Shown here one piece after another: positions 31,080 to 33,626 of a stretch of DNA of 33,626 bases (position 1 is its first letter; each line of letters opens with the position of its first letter). The notes below the pieces were generated by a model that made no database searches, was not told the DNA's origin, and worked only from the letters and a program-made list of their open reading frames with translations. A program made the translations under genes and the position numbers. The stretch comes from DATAEK01 sp036258055 (lineage in GTDB: Bacteria > Acidobacteriota > Vicinamibacteria > Vicinamibacterales > 2-12-FULL-66-21), in assembly GCA_036258055.1 (NCBI GenBank), contig DATAEK010000177.1, positions 1 to 33,626 of the forward strand, read 5' to 3'.

Positions 31080-33176
31080 GTGTCTGACCCCGTTTCTGAA
31101 GAAAAGATGGGTCTGGGAGTAGGGGACGACAGGCTCGACTCCTGGAAAGAGATTGCTTCCTACCTCAAGCGGGACGTGAGCACGGTCCAGCGTTGGGAAA
31201 AGCGCGGGGGACTCCCTGTTCATCGGCATCTCCACGACAAGGTGGGATCGATTTACGCCTTCAAAGCAGAGCTCGATGACTGGTGGCGAAATGGACACGA
31301 TCGCGTCGAGGCGGGGAACGAAGCTGGTCTCGTAAAGGACGATCCAGGCCAATCCGGTGGCAGCTCCGAACGAGGGTTTCTTCAGCGGCAGGTGCCGACA
31401 CATCCGAGGTGGAGTGTTGTCGGAGCTGCAGTATTAGCGATCGGCGCGCTCGCGCTGTCATTCATAGCCGGCCACCGGACAGGGACCCGGACGGCGGAGC
31501 GTAACCAACGGCCGTCACTCCCCTCCTTCCTTACGGTTGCCCCCCATCGCGGGCTCGTTTCCCACGCGCGCTTTGCGCCAGACGGTCAGACATTCATCTT
31601 CAGTGCAGGATGGAACGGCGACGCGCAGGACGTCTACCTCAGTCGGGTCGATAGCCTTGAATCGAGATCTCTTGGGTTGCGTGGAGCGGGTCTGCTGGCG
31701 GTCTCCTCCAAAGGAGAGCTCGCTGTCGCGCTCGACTGCGATTTCGAGCATGGTGGGAGGGGTTGCAGAGGCACACTGGCTCGCGTACCTCTAACCGGTG
31801 GAACTCCTCGCGTGATTGCCGACGACGTTCGACAGGCCGACTGGTCTCCGGACGGAGGAGAACTTCTTGCGATCTTCGAGGACCGCCAACGCCAAACGTT
31901 TCGACTCGAGTATCCGATCGGCCACGTGCTCTATTCGTCCGCGCCTGGCGGGTCGATCCGTCACGCGAGGATTTCTCCAAAGGGGGATCGGATCGCGTTC
32001 TTCGATGACCGCGATGGGTCCTTGAAAGGCATCACGGTATCGGTCATGGATCTGGCCGGTCGTAAAACAACACTCGTGAGTGGCTGTGCGAAGAGTCATG
32101 GCCTGGCGTGGTCGCCACGGGGCGATGAGATCTGGTTCAGCGGCGTCTGTAGAGGCTCGGGTTTTGCCCTGTTTGCCGTAACGTTGTCTGGTCGGACGCG
32201 GGTGCTCTGGCGCAACGCGGGTCCCTTCGATCTCGATGATCTTTCTGGTGACGGCCGTGCGTTGCTCACGCTGATCGATGTCCGAGTCGGCGCAGCCGGC
32301 ATTCCACCCGGCGCAGCAGCGGAGCGCGATCTTTCGTATTTTGGCTGGAGCCAGGTCGGCGGGATCTCAGCGGATGGGACGGCATTGCTCTTCAGCGAGC
32401 ACGGGTATCGGGGAGCCCCAGGGAGCCCGGATACGTTGTATCTGCGCAAGACAGACGGCTCACCGGCTGTTCGACTAGGCGAGGGCCTCATGGCCAGAGC
32501 GCTTTCACCCAACGCAGAGTGGGCCATTGGCGAGCGGTTACCCTCAGCAGCCACGATCCCGCCGGGAAGCCCCTTGCCGGGAACGCTGATCCTCGTGCCC
32601 ACGGGCGTCGGTCAGTCGCGGCCAGTTGCCCGTGGTCCAATCGTGTGGTACGGCCAGGTCAGCTGGCTTCCCGATGGGCGCCACATAGCTTTCATGGGAG
32701 CGGAGGAAAGCCAGGACCAGCGCTGCTATGTACAGGACATCGACGGCGGGTTGCCACGTCCAATAACCCCGCAGGGTACGACCCCATTTTTCTCTGGCCG
32801 CCTCGTGGTGACAGCTGACGGACGATTCATCGTTGCGCGGGGTCCAGACAAGCAAGCCGCGCTCTATCCGATCGACGGGGGAATGCCTGAACCGATTCGC
32901 GGCATCACTCCGATGGATGATCCCATTGAGTGGAACGCCGATGGGAAGTCTCTGTACGTTCGCGCGCGGCAGCGGGTCCCAGCCAAAATCTACCGGATTG
33001 AGCTGGCCACTGGCCATCGCGAACTCTGGAAAGAGCTCATGCCCGCCGATCCCGCGGGGGTGATCGACGTTGGAGCACAGGTCGGAAAGGTCGTTCTCAC
33101 ACCGGACGCAAAGGCCTACGCATATAGCTACGTGCGTTGGCTCTGCGAACTGGAACTGGTGAATGGATTGAAGTAA
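31080..33176 (+). CDS. HTH DNA-binding, membrane-spanning protein with TolB/WD40-like propeller
   Basis: 698 residues. Residues 20-71 form an excisionase/MerR-like helix-turn-helix (SWKEIASYLKRDVSTVQRWEKRGGLPVHRH...FKAELDDWW). A basic-to-acidic linker leads to one membrane helix (111-131, WSVVGAAVLAIGALALSFIAG). The rest is a TolB/WD40-like propeller of PD40 repeats (ARFAPDGQTFIFS, ADWSPDGGELLAIF, ARISPKGDRIAFFDD, LAWSPRGDEIWFSG, VSWLPDGRHIAFMG, IEWNADGKSLYVRA). It is a one-component membrane regulator: cytoplasmic DNA-binding head and exported sensor. This layout is known in Acidobacteriota. The GTG start has GGGAG about 10 bases upstream; ATG 31107 is an alternative and would still keep the HTH. 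Target genes and ligand are unknown. Confidence 0.85.
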   Translation: MSDPVSEEKMGLGVGDDRLDSWKEIASYLKRDVSTVQRWEKRGGLPVHRHLHDKVGSIYAFKAELDDWWRNGHDRVEAGNEAGLVKDDPGQSGGSSERGFLQRQVPTHPRWSVVGAAVLAIGALALSFIAGHRTGTRTAERNQRPSLPSFLTVAPHRGLVSHARFAPDGQTFIFSAGWNGDAQDVYLSRVDSLESRSLGLRGAGLLAVSSKGELAVALDCDFEHGGRGCRGTLARVPLTGGTPRVIADDVRQADWSPDGGELLAIFEDRQRQTFRLEYPIGHVLYSSAPGGSIRHARISPKGDRIAFFDDRDGSLKGITVSVMDLAGRKTTLVSGCAKSHGLAWSPRGDEIWFSGVCRGSGFALFAVTLSGRTRVLWRNAGPFDLDDLSGDGRALLTLIDVRVGAAGIPPGAAAERDLSYFGWSQVGGISADGTALLFSEHGYRGAPGSPDTLYLRKTDGSPAVRLGEGLMARALSPNAEWAIGERLPSAATIPPGSPLPGTLILVPTGVGQSRPVARGPIVWYGQVSWLPDGRHIAFMGAEESQDQRCYVQDIDGGLPRPITPQGTTPFFSGRLVVTADGRFIVARGPDKQAALYPIDGGMPEPIRGITPMDDPIEWNADGKSLYVRARQRVPAKIYRIELATGHRELWKELMPADPAGVIDVGAQVGKVVLTPDAKAYAYSYVRWLCELELVNGLK

Positions 33177-33200
33177 CCGTCCTGGTCAAGTTCCCGCCCA

Positions 33201-33626
33201 TCAGTCCAGCGGTTTGATGCGGATGTTCTTGTAGTAGACAGTGCTATTCGGATCGTGTGCCTGGAGAGCGATGGTGCCGCCGGCCGCGCCGATCGCCCGC
33301 CCCGCGCCCTCGCGTCCTCCGTTCCAATCCGCCGGCTGCGTCCAGTCGACGGTCTGCTTGTCGTTCACCCGGACGGTGATGGTGTTTCCCTTGACGACGA
33401 TGTGCATGGTGAACCACTCGTCGTCTTTCGCGGGTGCCTCGGTGACATCCTGCACGTGGTAGAGGCTGCCGGTCTTCACCGGGTCCCGCGCGTACGAGTT
33501 GTTCACCTGGACCTCGAACCCCTTTGAGGGAAAGTCGCCGGACGCGCGGAGATTCCCGCCTTTCTCCTGGTACTCGGTGAGCACGTAGACGCCGCCGTTC
33601 GAGTTCGCGCGGGTCATCACATCGAT
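33201..33626 (-). CDS. DUF1080 (3-keto-disaccharide hydrolase-type) domain protein, cut by the right edge
   Basis: The frame is open at the right edge, so the start is outside. The visible 141 residues are the second half of a DUF1080/concanavalin-like beta-sandwich: NSNGGVYVLTEYQ, FEVQVNNSYARDPVKTGSLYHVQDV, DDEWFTMHIVVKGNTITVRVNDKQTVDW, and the closing GTIALQAHDPNSTVYYKNIRIKPLD. This final block is highly typical. The domain is found in exported carbohydrate-active proteins, some of which cleave 3-keto-glycosides; catalytic residues cannot be assessed here. It is convergent with the HTH-propeller regulator, 24 bases apart. A first half with a signal peptide is expected beyond the window. Confidence 0.85.
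   Translation of the reverse strand: MDVMTRANSNGGVYVLTEYQEKGGNLRASGDFPSKGFEVQVNNSYARDPVKTGSLYHVQDVTEAPAKDDEWFTMHIVVKGNTITVRVNDKQTVDWTQPADWNGGREGAGRAIGAAGGTIALQAHDPNSTVYYKNIRIKPLD

Noticed and set aside
30504..31403. 299-codon minus-strand frame spanning the 30.8-31.1 kb gap
   Set aside because: It overlaps two well-supported genes, the secreted protein in another frame and the HTH regulator on the opposite strand. No family pattern or ribosome binding site supports it.
1..33626. tRNA, rRNA, CRISPR array, insertion sequence or phage gene
   Set aside because: I looked for T-arm-like GGTTCRA words with paired arms, regularly spaced repeats, and transposase or integrase motifs, and found none that held up.

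Overview
This is a GC-rich chromosomal window of about 33.6 kb. Its gene content most resembles the Acidobacteriota, probably a soil member of the Vicinamibacteria. That assignment is inferred from gene families, since no rRNA or marker gene is present. The pointers are an ATPase-less duplicated MacB/FtsX-type permease overlapping a PadR regulator gene, secreted S9 peptidase and Asp-box propeller proteins, a PQQ dehydrogenase, tandem NHL propeller proteins, a PEP-CTERM protein, a form II CODH-like operon, an HTH-membrane-TolB-propeller regulator, and many short palindromic intergenic repeats. I see no tRNA, rRNA, CRISPR array, transposase, integrase or phage gene.

Layout. 1-4110: the end of a secreted NTF2-like gene, then the convergent permease gene and its PadR regulator, with a clear promoter/operator. 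4347-9981: a secreted DPP IV-like peptidase and a large Asp-box propeller protein, closed by a strong intrinsic terminator. 10392-13197: a single-domain response regulator, a RodZ-like protein, a possible 28-residue membrane peptide and an RsbU-type phosphatase. 13272-16038: a cytochrome c and a PQQ dehydrogenase, plausibly one periplasmic oxidation module. 16047-20182: a HupE/UreJ-type membrane protein divergent from two overlapping NHL-propeller paralogues. 20257-23447: a PEP-CTERM protein, a DUF4287-type protein, an M50B-like membrane peptidase and a secreted ferredoxin-fold protein. 23573-30262: a molybdenum hydroxylase operon in the order coxS-L-M-D-E-G behind a good sigma70-type promoter. 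30368-33626: a small secreted protein, an HTH/TM/propeller regulator and a cut-off DUF1080 gene.

How the parts fit. The cox-like operon encodes the three structural subunits (FeS, Mo, FAD) followed by an AAA+/VWA maturation pair and CoxG. Its active-site loop AYRGAGR is form II, so CO is not a safe substrate assignment. Cytochrome c plus PQQ dehydrogenase would pass electrons from an alcohol or sugar into the respiratory chain. The peptidase and propeller proteins are exported and suggest use of peptides or polymers.

The most unusual signals are in the non-coding layer. First, a 69-bp element with a compensated stem-loop occurs twice, once between genes and once in frame inside the HupE/UreJ-type gene. 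Second, a REP-like palindrome (core GCGTCCGGCTTCAGCCGGAC) occurs about a dozen times, and in two cox genes its TAG is the stop codon. Other notable points are an inverted pair of heptamer arrays, a probable leaderless PadR promoter overlapping its operator, and Gly/Arg-rich inserts in four exported proteins.
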